Shown here one piece after another: positions 1-7,858 of a stretch of DNA of 25,143 bases. The translations under genes and the position numbers were made by a program. The notes under the pieces were generated by a model. The model saw only the letters and a list, made by a program, of their open reading frames with translations, did no database searches and was not told the origin of the DNA. Source of the DNA: JAYKJB01 sp035284745 [NCBI: Candidatus Sericytochromatia bacterium] (GTDB taxonomy: Bacteria > Cyanobacteriota > Sericytochromatia > S15B-MN24); contig JAYKIL010000007.1 in the NCBI GenBank assembly GCA_035284745.1, positions 1 to 25,143 on the forward strand. Direction: 5' to 3'. The first letter of the stretch is position 1. Each line of letters opens with the position of its first letter.

Positions 1-50
1 CACGATTAACTGGGCCAGAACCAGTCGTCCTACCATTAGACGAAGGGGGA
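1..50 (-). tRNA. tRNA-Gln (anticodon CTG), partial
   Basis: This is the 5' part of a tRNA gene that runs off the left edge. On the minus strand one sees a 7-nt acceptor 5' strand beginning at 50, a D-stem GTCT/GGAC, and a perfect 5-bp anticodon stem ACTGG/CCAGT around the loop TTCTGGC, which gives anticodon CTG. A 5' terminal U is usual for bacterial tRNA-Gln. The T-arm and acceptor 3' strand lie outside the window, so the fold cannot be fully confirmed. It starts one base after the encoded CCA of the upstream tRNA-Arg, so the two are surely co-transcribed and separated by processing. Confidence 0.88.
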
Positions 51-51
51 A

Positions 52-127
52 TGGCGTCCCTGACAGGACTTGAACCTGTGACCTTCTGCTCCGGAGGCAG
101 ACGCTCTATCCACTGAGCTACAGAGAC
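52..127 (-). tRNA. tRNA-Arg (anticodon CCG)
   Basis: A complete 76-nt tRNA including an encoded 3' CCA (52-54). All arms are visible on the minus strand: acceptor GTCTCTG/CAGGGAC with one G-T pair, D-stem GCTC/GAGC, anticodon stem TCTGC/GCAGA with loop CTCCGGA (anticodon CCG), and T-stem ACAGG/CCTGT with loop TTCAAGT. It decodes CGG arginine codons. It is the first gene of a tandem with tRNA-Gln, only one base apart. Confidence 0.96.
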
Positions 128-135
128 CTTACTCT

Positions 136-164
136 AGAATAGCGGAGGATTCCCGGAACGTCCA
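136..164 (-). promoter_or_regulatory. possible sigma70-type promoter of the tRNA pair
   Basis: Reading the minus strand upstream of tRNA-Arg, a -35-like TGGACG (164-159) and a -10-like TATTCT (141-136) are separated by exactly 17 nt. Each matches the consensus at four of six positions. The predicted start would fall about 2 nt before the mature 5' end of the tRNA. The call rests on pattern and position only; the hexamers are weak. Confidence 0.35.
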
Positions 165-260
165 GAGTCCGCAAGAAACTCATCGTGCAGGCTTCGCGGT
201 GTCGGTCGCTCGCGAATCGGTTTACAATAGAAGTGGCTCTTAGGCATCGAGGGAATCTTC

Positions 261-953
261 GTGGGCTTTAAAGCGGTACTTTTTGACATGGACGGTGTCA
301 TTTGTGACACGATGCCTTTGCACAGGCAGGTTTGGCGGCAGTTCGCCTCAACCCACGGAATCACGCTTTCAGACGTTGAATGGCGCAAACTTGATGGCCG
401 CAGGGCTGGCGACATTGTGGCCGCAGTCTTTGGGGTAAATGACGCCGCCGAGAACCTGCGTTTGAGCGAAGCCCGGGAAAACCTGTACCGAGAGGTGCTG
501 CAAACGGCAGACTTGCGCGCAGTTGCGGGGGTCCAGGCGTGTCTCGAATGGCTTAAGGAACGCGGAATCCCCTGCGTGCTTGCCACCAGCGCTACATCGG
601 AGAATGTTGTCCAAGTCCTCGGAACATTGGGACTGACCCACTATTTTTCGGCCATTGTATCCGCGCAGGATGTCAAGAACGGCAAACCAGACCCAGAGGT
701 TTACGAGACAGCGGCAAGACGGGCAGGGGTTCACGCCAGTGAATGCCTGGTGGTGGAAGACGCCATTCAAGGGGTTCAGGCGGCAAAGTCCGCCGGCGCG
801 ACGTGCCTCGGCCTGACAACCAGTGAGCCCGCCTCAGCGCTGCTGGCAGCGGGCGCAGTCTGGGTGCAAGATGACCTGACCTTTTTTGAAACCGGCCTCG
901 GGCCAGACGATTCACCGCTGGCCCCCTGGTTTCACGCGCTGAGTCGCCCCTGA
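261..953 (+). CDS. HAD-superfamily phosphatase / beta-phosphoglucomutase-like protein
   Basis: A soluble cytoplasmic enzyme of 230 residues, the usual size for HAD subfamily IA members with a helical cap. Motif I is FDMDGV with nucleophile Asp9 and acid/base Asp11. Motif II is the Ser in LATS (Ser110), motif III is Lys142 in GKPDP, and motif IV is VVED (Glu166, Asp167) followed by GVQAAKSAG. These are the motifs of beta-phosphoglucomutase and of sugar-phosphate or phosphoglycolate phosphatases, and sequence alone does not choose among them. The GTG start at 261 is preceded by a GAGG at 249-252 and puts the hydrophobic first strand directly before motif I. Glucokinase follows after 46 bases to its chosen start, which fits a role in converting or recycling sugar phosphates. 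Confidence 0.88.
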   Translation: MGFKAVLFDMDGVICDTMPLHRQVWRQFASTHGITLSDVEWRKLDGRRAGDIVAAVFGVNDAAENLRLSEARENLYREVLQTADLRAVAGVQACLEWLKERGIPCVLATSATSENVVQVLGTLGLTHYFSAIVSAQDVKNGKPDPEVYETAARRAGVHASECLVVEDAIQGVQAAKSAGATCLGLTTSEPASALLAAGAVWVQDDLTFFETGLGPDDSPLAPWFHALSRP

Positions 954-999
954 CTGAGACCAATTTTTGGACGATGGGATTCAAGAGTAAGGAGTGATC

Positions 1000-2031
1000 G
1001 TGACGACGCAAAATTTCCTGGCTGGTGACATTGGGGGTACCAAAGTGCACCTGGCCGTCATTGAGAAAAGTATCGCCGGCGTCAAAGTGACCCGAGAAGC
1101 CCGCTACGTCAGCGCTCAATATGCGAGTTTCACGGACATTTTGGCAGACTATGTACGCTCATTAGACTGTTCTATCGACAGCACAGGCCTTGGAATCGCA
1201 GGGCCCGTCACGAATCGCGCGTGCCAAGCGACCAACCTGCCGTGGCACGTCGATGCAGCCTCGATAGAAGACGCCATGCCTTTGGGTCCCGTCGCGTTAC
1301 TGAATGATTTTCAGACAGCCGCTCTGGGCGTTTTGCATTTGGACCCCCAAGACTGGCACGAACTAAACCCTGGGCAACCCGAAGCGGGCGCGCCTATTGC
1401 TGTTCTCGGGGCCGGCACCGGTCTGGGCGAAGCGTTTCTGTTTCATAACGGCGAGCGGTATCAGGTGATCGCGACTGAAGGGGGACACAAAGATTTTGCG
1501 CCGCGAAATGAGGATGAGATGGCCCTCCTGCGTTTCATGCTCAAACGCCACCAGCGGGTCTCCTACGAGCGCCTTGTATCGGGTGCTGGAATTGTCGCTA
1601 TTTACGAACATCTTACGGAATTATCGGGTTCTCCCATTCATCCGATGGTCGAAGCAGCGATGGTGAAAGGCGATCCTGCCGCTGTCATCGCGCAACTGGG
1701 CGCCGAAAACGCGGACCCGTTGAGTGCTCGGGCGATGCAAATGTTTGCGGGCATCTACGGGGCGGAAGCAGGAAATATGGTACTTCAGGTTTTGGCGCGG
1801 GGTGGCGTCTACGTCGCAGGAGGAATTGCGCCTAAAAATCTTGAACTGATGACCTGCGGTATTTTTCAATCTGCCTATAAACACAAGGGGCGTTTCTCTG
1901 ACCTTGTGGCATCTATCCCCGTGCGATTGGTCACCAACCCCTATTTAGCGTTAATCGGAGCAGCGTCGGCTGCGGAAGAGTTACTTCAAACAAGGGGGCG
2001 CTCGGAAACCCTCCCGTCCAGTCTCTGCTGA
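1000..2031 (+). CDS. glk: glucokinase
   Basis: A cytoplasmic ATP-dependent kinase that phosphorylates glucose to glucose 6-phosphate; 343 residues with the chosen start. It belongs to the Glk family typical of proteobacteria and cyanobacteria rather than the ROK family. Visible motifs are GDIGGTK near the N-terminus (phosphate 1), GLGIAGPV, LNDFQTAALG with the catalytic Asp, GAGTGLGEAF, the sugar-binding EGGHKDFAP, and YVAGGIAPK near the C-terminus. The longest reading begins at GTG 994, but the AAGGAG Shine-Dalgarno (989-994) overlaps that codon. The GTG at 1000, five bases further on, is therefore preferred. It lies behind the HAD gene and converges on the OPT transporter gene with only 14 bases between stops. 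Confidence 0.93.
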   Translation: MTTQNFLAGDIGGTKVHLAVIEKSIAGVKVTREARYVSAQYASFTDILADYVRSLDCSIDSTGLGIAGPVTNRACQATNLPWHVDAASIEDAMPLGPVALLNDFQTAALGVLHLDPQDWHELNPGQPEAGAPIAVLGAGTGLGEAFLFHNGERYQVIATEGGHKDFAPRNEDEMALLRFMLKRHQRVSYERLVSGAGIVAIYEHLTELSGSPIHPMVEAAMVKGDPAAVIAQLGAENADPLSARAMQMFAGIYGAEAGNMVLQVLARGGVYVAGGIAPKNLELMTCGIFQSAYKHKGRFSDLVASIPVRLVTNPYLALIGAASAAEELLQTRGRSETLPSSLC

Positions 2032-2045
2032 GGATCTGCGCCGGT

Positions 2046-3992
2046 TCAAGCGGCCCCTAGAAAGACCAGCAAGGCAATGATCACAACTGCAGCAATACTC
2101 TCCCCTGCAATAATTCCCGATGCGAAAGGAACGGTATGACGTTCGGCAAAGGCCGGCCTGAAACGAGCCAACCACCATGCCGTCAACGCCCCAAGAAAAA
2201 TGGCGAGCGAATCGCTGAAAGGAAGGACCATCGCAAGCCCTAGGCCGGTCGGTGAGGGCAGAAAACGTCTGAGCGCAGGCCGAAAATGCTCCAGCAAGGT
2301 GATAATGACCCCGAGGGCAACGGTGAACACGGCGAATTTGATAGCCGTCGGGGGTAGAGCAGCCAGCCCCCGCGACAAGGCTTCCGCCGTTGCCTTCCAT
2401 ACCAAGGCCCCTGGAGCGGCGAATTTTTCGCCCAAAACATTCGCCTCTGGCACCAGCAGGCGATAGGCCGGAATGCAAAATAATGAGCCCGCCATCACGC
2501 CGAACATCTGCGCCAAGAACTGTTGCCGAGGCTTCGCTCCCAGGAGATAGCCACTTTTGAGATCCGTCAAAAGATCGGCAGAGTGAATGGCGGCACCCGC
2601 CGTGACATTCGCCGTCATCAAATTCGTGACAGGCTGGCCCGGCGCCAACGCGCCATAGGCAAGTTGGGTGACCTTGCCCATCGCACCGGTCGGAGAAATA
2701 TCCGTTTCCCCTGTCACGCGAGAGACTACCATCGACAGAACCACCGCCAATAAAACGGCTGATATCGCCATCACCGGGTGAATGTGGAACAGCCAAACTT
2801 GCAACACGACGCACGCCACGGCCCCCCCCGAAAAACCCCACAAAAACCAACTTCCAGGGACTTCAATCCGGCGAGCCAACGCGTTTTCTTGCTCTGGATT
2901 TCTCGGCTTAAAGATGTCCGTGATGCCCGAAAAGCCGCGCACCAAGGAAGGCCATATCAGGGCAAGGCCAACCAAGGTGCTGATCACCAGCATGCCCGTG
3001 CCGGGCCACGTTGTCCACGCGGCCACCTGCCGCAACCCTCCTTCTATTACTTTGCCATTGGCCTCGACGTGATGATGGATCAGCCAAGGTGCCACGAAAA
3101 ACCAGTTCAAAACAGCCCCTATCAGAACACTGATTCCCGTTCGCATGCCAATGATGGCTCCCGCCGCATAGAGCAAGAGGCTCACATTGAGCCCGAGTGT
3201 TAGCTTCTGCCAAGGAATACCCTGAAAGCTGTACCGAGAGGGGTCAGGGGGCAATTGATTCGGCAAAGAAAGCCACGAAAGGCTCGTGAAAGGGGCAAAT
3301 TTTCCCGTCGATAAGACAGGGTGAAGATCCTTCAAATAGGCGACCACGGCGCCAATCATCCCGCCAATTCCCAAAGACTTTGCTTTGGCGATCGCTTCCT
3401 CGCCATGTCCGTGAAGACTTTTAATGGTTTCGGCAGCAGCAATACCACTCGGGAAGGGCAACTGGTCGATATTTATCATTTGCCGTTTCATCGGGATCGC
3501 AATGAAAACCCCGAGAATCGAAATGGCGCCAATCCATAGAAATAAATGAAACGGATTCAAGACCGTTCCGTTCAGTAACAAGAGTGCGGGGATCGCCGTG
3601 GTCAAGCCAGCCGAGGCCATGAACCCCGCCGCAGAGCTCACGGACTGCATCGCATTGTTCTCCAGGTCGGTGAATTCTCCCCCTGGCAAAATGGGCTCGA
3701 GCAACTTGAAGATGGCGTAAGCCAAAATACCCGCGGTGATCGTAACACCAAAGCCCCACCCCGTTTTGAGGCCGACATACAAGTTGGAAACGGACATCAC
3801 ACCACCGATGACCATTCCCATCAGAATGGCACGCACAGTGAGCTGCTTCACCTCGCCCCGATAAACGTGGGTGTACCAGTAGGCCTCGCGCTCATCGGGC
3901 GGCAAACTGGCCATCGTCTGCAAGGCCTTGTCGATATCGTGCGCTTCGTGAGAGACGACACCTGGCGTATTCAAATTCGGTTCAACAGACAT
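2046..3992 (-). CDS. OPT-family oligopeptide (or metal-chelate) transporter
   Basis: A polytopic inner-membrane protein of 648 residues with well over ten hydrophobic segments, the normal length for bacterial OPT proteins. After a hydrophilic N-terminus of about 50 residues come family-typical stretches: NLYVGLKTGWGFG, a block around DQLPFPSGIAAAETI, SPTGAMGKVTQLAYG, and the DLKSGYLLGAKPRQQFL loop, then a C-terminal bundle. Members take up oligopeptides, glutathione derivatives or metal-siderophore complexes with protons; the substrate here is unknown. The ATG at 3992 has a GAGG about eight bases upstream. It stands alone on the minus strand, divergent from the next operon across about 150 bases and convergent with glk. 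Confidence 0.93.
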   Translation of the reverse strand: MSVEPNLNTPGVVSHEAHDIDKALQTMASLPPDEREAYWYTHVYRGEVKQLTVRAILMGMVIGGVMSVSNLYVGLKTGWGFGVTITAGILAYAIFKLLEPILPGGEFTDLENNAMQSVSSAAGFMASAGLTTAIPALLLLNGTVLNPFHLFLWIGAISILGVFIAIPMKRQMINIDQLPFPSGIAAAETIKSLHGHGEEAIAKAKSLGIGGMIGAVVAYLKDLHPVLSTGKFAPFTSLSWLSLPNQLPPDPSRYSFQGIPWQKLTLGLNVSLLLYAAGAIIGMRTGISVLIGAVLNWFFVAPWLIHHHVEANGKVIEGGLRQVAAWTTWPGTGMLVISTLVGLALIWPSLVRGFSGITDIFKPRNPEQENALARRIEVPGSWFLWGFSGGAVACVVLQVWLFHIHPVMAISAVLLAVVLSMVVSRVTGETDISPTGAMGKVTQLAYGALAPGQPVTNLMTANVTAGAAIHSADLLTDLKSGYLLGAKPRQQFLAQMFGVMAGSLFCIPAYRLLVPEANVLGEKFAAPGALVWKATAEALSRGLAALPPTAIKFAVFTVALGVIITLLEHFRPALRRFLPSPTGLGLAMVLPFSDSLAIFLGALTAWWLARFRPAFAERHTVPFASGIIAGESIAAVVIIALLVFLGAA

Positions 3993-4145
3993 TGAAGCCT
4001 CTACAGTGAGTAAGAATTGGCGGACCCATCCCGAACGGGGACACGCTGCATTTTACCCTTCATCACGTCGCGCTTCTCAGTGAGAACGGGGGACCGAGCG
4101 CTGACGGATGCGAAAGAAACTCAGACCTTGTTATGATGGGGTCGT

Positions 4146-4496
4146 ATGAGTGACGCCCCTTTGTCTGTTCCAAACATCACGACGTGGCTGGGCTGGATGG
4201 CCTTGGTGACCCCCCTGGTCCTCTTGCTGGTGGTCTATGATGTTCGGTGGATAGCACTGAGTGTTCGTGCCGGCCGGCGCCCCCCTTGGGGCACCTGGGT
4301 TCGCTTGGCAGCCGCTGCTTTGTGTCACGGAGGTGCCCTGTTACTTGTGCTACGAGGCAGCACGTGGCCGGCGTCAGTGACCGTGTGGTGGATGCACATG
4401 CTGCTCGACCCGGGCCTGAGTCTCTACGCCGTTGGATTATGGGAATTGCAGCGCCGCGCTGTTCTGGGCGCGCGAGTGAGAAAACTTCCCCTTTGA
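4146..4496 (+). CDS. small membrane protein of unknown function
   Basis: 116 residues; not recognised. Two to three hydrophobic segments are visible, at about residues 14-36, 50-68 and 78-98, with Arg-rich loops (RAGRRPPWG) and a basic C-terminus (RRAVLGARVRK), as in a small inner-membrane protein. It is the first gene of a plus-strand run that leads into a histidine kinase and response regulator, with 56 bases to the next gene. A TATGAT element at 4132-4137 could be a -10 box, but it would leave almost no leader, and the Shine-Dalgarno is weak. The composition and downstream spacing look like a true gene; the function is open. Confidence 0.68.
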   Translation: MSDAPLSVPNITTWLGWMALVTPLVLLLVVYDVRWIALSVRAGRRPPWGTWVRLAAAALCHGGALLLVLRGSTWPASVTVWWMHMLLDPGLSLYAVGLWELQRRAVLGARVRKLPL

Positions 4497-4552
4497 GAAA
4501 CTGTTACACTGAGAGCATCCCGTTTACGTTCCCATACGACCAGGACTTTCAA

Positions 4553-4822
4553 ATGCCCCCGCACACCGATGAACACCCTATTTCGGAAGCTATAAGGAAC
4601 TTTCTCGCCCAAGAAGGCGTTGAAAACGATCTAGACGTTCAAACTCAGGCCGTCGAAGGCCTTTTCGCTCGCGTTCTCGTCACCGATACCACTCGGGAAC
4701 TCACACCTATCTTTGGCTTCCTTAAAAAGAGTGCTGGCGCGTGGACTGTTTTGGCTGCGGGAACCGACTTCGAACCTGAATTTTTTCGCGCGCACCAAGT
4801 TCCACCTGGACTTCACCTGTAG
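4553..4822 (+). CDS. conserved-looking 89-residue protein of unknown function
   Basis: Not recognised. The open frame extends back to 4247, but that part overlaps the previous gene in another frame. The ATG at 4553 has an AGGA seven bases upstream, so it is taken as the start. The protein is soluble, with an acidic helical N-terminal half and a C-terminal part reading like two or three beta strands (FARVLVTD, WTVLAAGTDF) ending in a Pro-Gly tail. There is no signal peptide or membrane segment. It lies in the run of closely spaced plus-strand genes before a two-component system, 53 bases from the next gene. Confidence 0.62.
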   Translation: MPPHTDEHPISEAIRNFLAQEGVENDLDVQTQAVEGLFARVLVTDTTRELTPIFGFLKKSAGAWTVLAAGTDFEPEFFRAHQVPPGLHL

Positions 4823-4875
4823 ACGCCGCGCGCCAACCCCCAGAACCGAGACAGTCCGTTGATGGAGAGATTCTG

Positions 4876-5397
4876 ATGCTAAAGATTCAACATCCCGCCG
4901 CGATCGTGCGTGACCGACAGAAGCAGGTCACGTCGTGGGAAAGCGTAAGGTACTATCGCTATGCCAATGGGGTGGAACTGCAACTACTGGTGGGAAGCCT
5001 GCCCCACGGCGAACTGCAATCAGCCATCAGCGCCAATCGGTCGCTGTTGATCGAGAAACACGAGGGAGAGGCCACCATAAAATTTGGCGAGACGCCGTTG
5101 GAAATGGTGGACTTTATGGGGGGGGCCCGCTTCACGGCTGAGAGCGACAACACGAAGGTGCTCGACCCGTGCCGATTCCTGCCCACGACCAAAGCCAACA
5201 TCAGAAACTCCGCCGAGACGTGTGCGCTGGTACCCGATGGGGACCGGCTGGTTGCGACCTTTCCGGACGGTACGCGGGTCGATGTGGAGCCTCATGGCGG
5301 CCACGGGCACGTGTCTGCAACGCGCGATGGGAAACGCGTGAAGTGCTTTTTTCACGGGCCAGACAATACCTTGGACATCCTGGGTAGCGAAGATTAA
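4876..5397 (+). CDS. hypothetical protein, 173 residues
   Basis: Not recognised. It is a soluble protein without signal peptide or membrane segments and appears rich in beta structure (for example VELQLLVGSL, DRLVATFPDGTRVDVE). The C-terminal half carries a His/Gly patch, EPHGGHGHVSA, that could bind metal, but this is a guess. Two Cys residues (CRFLP and CALVP) lie about 20 residues apart. The ATG at 4876 has GGAGAG (4864-4869) upstream at good spacing. It sits 34 bases before the sensor kinase gene and in the same direction, so co-expression with the two-component system is likely. A role in that signalling pathway is only inferred. Confidence 0.7.
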   Translation: MLKIQHPAAIVRDRQKQVTSWESVRYYRYANGVELQLLVGSLPHGELQSAISANRSLLIEKHEGEATIKFGETPLEMVDFMGGARFTAESDNTKVLDPCRFLPTTKANIRNSAETCALVPDGDRLVATFPDGTRVDVEPHGGHGHVSATRDGKRVKCFFHGPDNTLDILGSED

Positions 5398-5431
5398 GGC
5401 AGACTCCCTGCATCGTTCGGAGATTCTGAAT

Positions 5432-6352
5432 GTGCGAGCCAAAAACGCGTCAGTAGCTCCCCCCATTATTTATGGGGTGGCGCTGGTATTGGTCACGTTG
5501 ATACTGACCGTTCTGTACAACATTGCGATGGTGACAGATTGGTTTCCGGACAGGTCAACACCGGCACGGGGGTGGCCCCAGATCCTCGTCATTGGGGCCG
5601 GCTGGATGATGGGTTTGGCCGTGATGACAGGGCTCATCCTCTTCATTATATCGTTGGCGCGGCAAATCAAATTGAACCAGCAGCAGCAAAACTTCATCGA
5701 CAGCGTCACTCACGAGTTAAAGAGCCCCCTGACGTCGCTGAAACTTCATCTCGAGACGATGCAACGCCGTCCCATCACACACGAACAGTTGTTTGAATTT
5801 TCAAACACAATGCTGCACGATGTCGATCGTCTCGATCGCTTGATTGACCACGTATTGGAGGCGGCTCGCTCCGAGGCAGGCCGCCGTATCCCGATGAAGG
5901 CCCCCCTCGAAGTGCGGGCCCAGATTGCCGCCATCATCAAAACATTGGAAAGACGTCATCATCTCACTCATAACACCATTAGATTGGAGGGCCCCGCCGT
6001 CACGATAAAAACGGATGCCACAGCTTTTGACGTGGTACTCACCAATCTATTAGAGAATGCCATCAAATATTCTCAAGGCCCCGTAGAGGTGGCGGTTCGA
6101 CTCACGCCGCTGGTCTCGGGGGGCATATCCATTGCTGTGTCCGATCAAGGGGTCGGAATTCCGAAGAAACAATTACGCCGAATCTTTAAACGCTTTCATC
6201 GGGTCGGAAACGAATTGACACGCATCCGACAAGGGACGGGCCTGGGCCTTTCGATCGTCAAGGACACCGTCAAAGCGTTGAACGGCAGCATTGTCGCGAG
6301 CAGTCCTGGTGAGAACCAGGGCAGTGTTTTTACATTAACTTTGCCGGGTTAG
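5432..6352 (+). CDS. membrane sensor histidine kinase
   Basis: A 306-residue inner-membrane kinase that autophosphorylates on His and passes the phosphate to the adjacent regulator. Two membrane segments (about residues 12-34 and 48-75) are joined by only about 14 residues, so there is no extracytoplasmic sensor domain and no HAMP domain. The dimerisation helix carries HELKSPL with phospho-acceptor His94. The ATPase domain shows the N box NLLENAIKYS (about 205-214), the G1 box DQGVGIP (238-244), the F box FKRFH, and the G2 box GTGLGLSIVK (268-277). The GTG start at 5432 follows a GGAG nine bases upstream; an overlapping ATG at 5430 is out of frame. Only four bases separate it from the regulator gene. 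The short loop suggests intramembrane sensing or a partner protein as sensor. Confidence 0.95.
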   Translation: MRAKNASVAPPIIYGVALVLVTLILTVLYNIAMVTDWFPDRSTPARGWPQILVIGAGWMMGLAVMTGLILFIISLARQIKLNQQQQNFIDSVTHELKSPLTSLKLHLETMQRRPITHEQLFEFSNTMLHDVDRLDRLIDHVLEAARSEAGRRIPMKAPLEVRAQIAAIIKTLERRHHLTHNTIRLEGPAVTIKTDATAFDVVLTNLLENAIKYSQGPVEVAVRLTPLVSGGISIAVSDQGVGIPKKQLRRIFKRFHRVGNELTRIRQGTGLGLSIVKDTVKALNGSIVASSPGENQGSVFTLTLPG

Positions 6353-6356
6353 CGTC

Positions 6357-7088
6357 ATGGCGAGATTATTAATGGTCGAAGATGAAGACCATATCGCGCG
6401 AGGTCTGTTGTTCAATTTGGAGTTGGACGGACACACCGTTGTTTGGCTGCGCGATGGCCAAGAAGCATACGAGCGCCTGGTTGTAGCGCGCGAAGGCTTT
6501 GACCTGATCATCTTGGATCTTATGCTTCCCGGCATCTCGGGGATTGACCTCTGCCGCGCCTTGCGAACGTGTGGAAATTACACGCCCGTCTTGATGCTGA
6601 CGGCAAAAAACCACGAAAAAGATAAAGTTCAAGGGTTACAGGTCGGGGCAGATGACTATGTAACCAAGCCGTTCAACCTAGAAGAACTTCTGGCGCGGGT
6701 TGAGGGCCTTTTACGTCGTCAGGCGTGGGGTTCGCAACACCCGCCCCCTTCCAGCGACAGTGGGGTGCCAAACCAAGGCACCGCATCACTGAGTTTCGGT
6801 AATGTGCAGATTGACTTCGACCGCCACGAAGTGCGCGTGGGAGGGCAGGAAGTTCATGTGACCCCTCTTGAAATCGCCCTGATGAAAACATTGGCTGCCC
6901 ACGAAGGGCGGGTCCTCTCGCGCGAGGATCTCCTCCGGGAGGTCTGGGGTACCGAGGCCCCGATGGCCACGCGCACGGTAGACAATTTTATCCTGCGTCT
7001 GCGAAAACTTTTCGAACCCGACCCCACTCACCCGCGTCACATCCGCTCTGTCAGGGGGCGCGGCTACAAATTTTCGCGCCTGGGATAA
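6357..7088 (+). CDS. OmpR/PhoB-family response regulator
   Basis: A 243-residue DNA-binding transcription regulator. The receiver domain (about 1-120) has the acidic pair Glu8/Asp9, phospho-acceptor Asp54 in LILDLMLPG (switch residues Thr82 and Lys104 in TKPF), and GADDYV. A linker of about 20 residues rich in Pro, Ser and Gly leads to a winged-helix output domain (about 140-243) with the typical LTPLEIALM-like start, REDLLREVWG and the C-terminal RSVRGRGYKF wing. The partner kinase lies four bases upstream, so they form one two-component system. The target genes are unknown; the neighbouring small genes are natural candidates. Confidence 0.96.
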   Translation: MARLLMVEDEDHIARGLLFNLELDGHTVVWLRDGQEAYERLVVAREGFDLIILDLMLPGISGIDLCRALRTCGNYTPVLMLTAKNHEKDKVQGLQVGADDYVTKPFNLEELLARVEGLLRRQAWGSQHPPPSSDSGVPNQGTASLSFGNVQIDFDRHEVRVGGQEVHVTPLEIALMKTLAAHEGRVLSREDLLREVWGTEAPMATRTVDNFILRLRKLFEPDPTHPRHIRSVRGRGYKFSRLG

Positions 7089-7107
7089 TAAACACGGTCA
7101 AGGCCAA

Positions 7108-7130
7108 CAATGGTACAGTGGTGACCATTG
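7108..7130. repeat. inverted repeat before the 63-residue protein gene
   Basis: CAATGGT (7108-7114) and ACCATTG (7124-7130) are perfect 7-base inverted copies separated by 9 bases. They end one base before the GGAGG Shine-Dalgarno (7132-7136) of the next gene and begin 19 bases after the stop of the response regulator. It could be an operator dyad for a regulator, an RNA hairpin that controls translation of the small protein, or an attenuating stem. There is no T-run, so it is not a standard terminator. Confidence 0.4.
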
Positions 7131-7143
7131 CGGAGGAAAAAAC

Positions 7144-7335
7144 GTGATTTCTGCCTCTGTCACGGCGGCTATCGTGGCGTTTCTGGCGATGATAGGCATC
7201 GCGCCAGCCCCTTGGATGATAGGGGGCATCTGGTTGGTCGTGAAGGGCGCCATCGTCATTCTCGGTTTGCTGGGTGCCAATAAATTGCTACAGCGAACTA
7301 AAAATAACCGAGAAGACACTGAGAATGCGCGTTAA
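7144..7335 (+). CDS. 63-residue membrane protein of unknown function
   Basis: A short protein that is almost entirely hydrophobic from residue 5 to about 47. It probably forms two membrane helices around a Pro-Trp turn (PAPWMIGG), followed by a charged tail of about 14 residues (KNNREDTENAR). The GTG start at 7144 has a strong GGAGG (7132-7136) seven bases upstream, which supports a real gene despite its size. It is the last gene of the plus-strand run that includes the two-component system, 55 bases after the regulator. A small membrane peptide next to a kinase without sensor domain could modulate that kinase; this is inference. Its stop is four bases from the stop of the opposing gene. Confidence 0.66.
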   Translation: MISASVTAAIVAFLAMIGIAPAPWMIGGIWLVVKGAIVILGLLGANKLLQRTKNNREDTENAR

Positions 7336-7339
7336 GGGC

Positions 7340-7837
7340 TTACCTTTTGCGCACCGCGCCTTCGAGCGCCCCCATCAATTTAGGAAAACGCCCCCGCAAT
7401 TGATCCCAGGCCCATATCAAATCCTTCTCGATGGCTTCCCGCTGGGGTGCAGGCAGTTTCATCGCCTTGTCGAAGGCTTTCATCTGCCCGCGGGGATCCG
7501 CGGCACCGCCTAGCAGAGATTCGACCTCCGGGTGCCGGGCCATAAAATTCTCTTTGAGTCGCGTGAATTCGACCTGAAGCTTCATACCCTCTTGCGGGGG
7601 TAGACGCCGCATAGCGGCCTGAAGCGCTTCTTGGCGTTCAGGGCCCACATCAAACTCCTCAAAGCGTGCGGCCAGCACGGGGTACTTCTTTTGTATCTGC
7701 CGCATCATACGTTGCTGATATGCTTGGCCCATAAACCTTGCCAAAGGCGGGCCCAATCGCTTGCGCAGAAAGAAGGCGGCCAGCAAGAGACCTAGCACAA
7801 CGCCCAAAACAACCGTTAATATATTTATCCATGTCAT
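7340..7837 (-). CDS. membrane-anchored helical protein of unknown function
   Basis: 165 residues; not recognised. One N-terminal membrane segment (about residues 5-24, Leu/Val/Ala rich) is followed by a basic stop-transfer (RKR) and a cytoplasmic region of charged, helix-forming sequence (for example FEEFDVGPERQEALQAAM and IEKDLIWAWDQL). There is no lipobox or cleavage site, so the N-terminus is probably an anchor with the bulk in the cytoplasm. The ATG at 7837 has an AGGA about eight bases upstream. It is transcribed alone and converges on the two-component operon with a 4-base gap, and it is divergent from the broken acyltransferase gene. Confidence 0.78.
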   Translation of the reverse strand: MTWINILTVVLGVVLGLLLAAFFLRKRLGPPLARFMGQAYQQRMMRQIQKKYPVLAARFEEFDVGPERQEALQAAMRRLPPQEGMKLQVEFTRLKENFMARHPEVESLLGGAADPRGQMKAFDKAMKLPAPQREAIEKDLIWAWDQLRGRFPKLMGALEGAVRKR

Positions 7838-7858
7838 GGGTTTATCCTACCGCCTCAT

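Noticed and set aside
4247-4552. Long 191-residue version of the 89-residue protein
   Set aside because: The extra part overlaps the preceding membrane protein gene out of frame; ATG 4553 has a good ribosome site.
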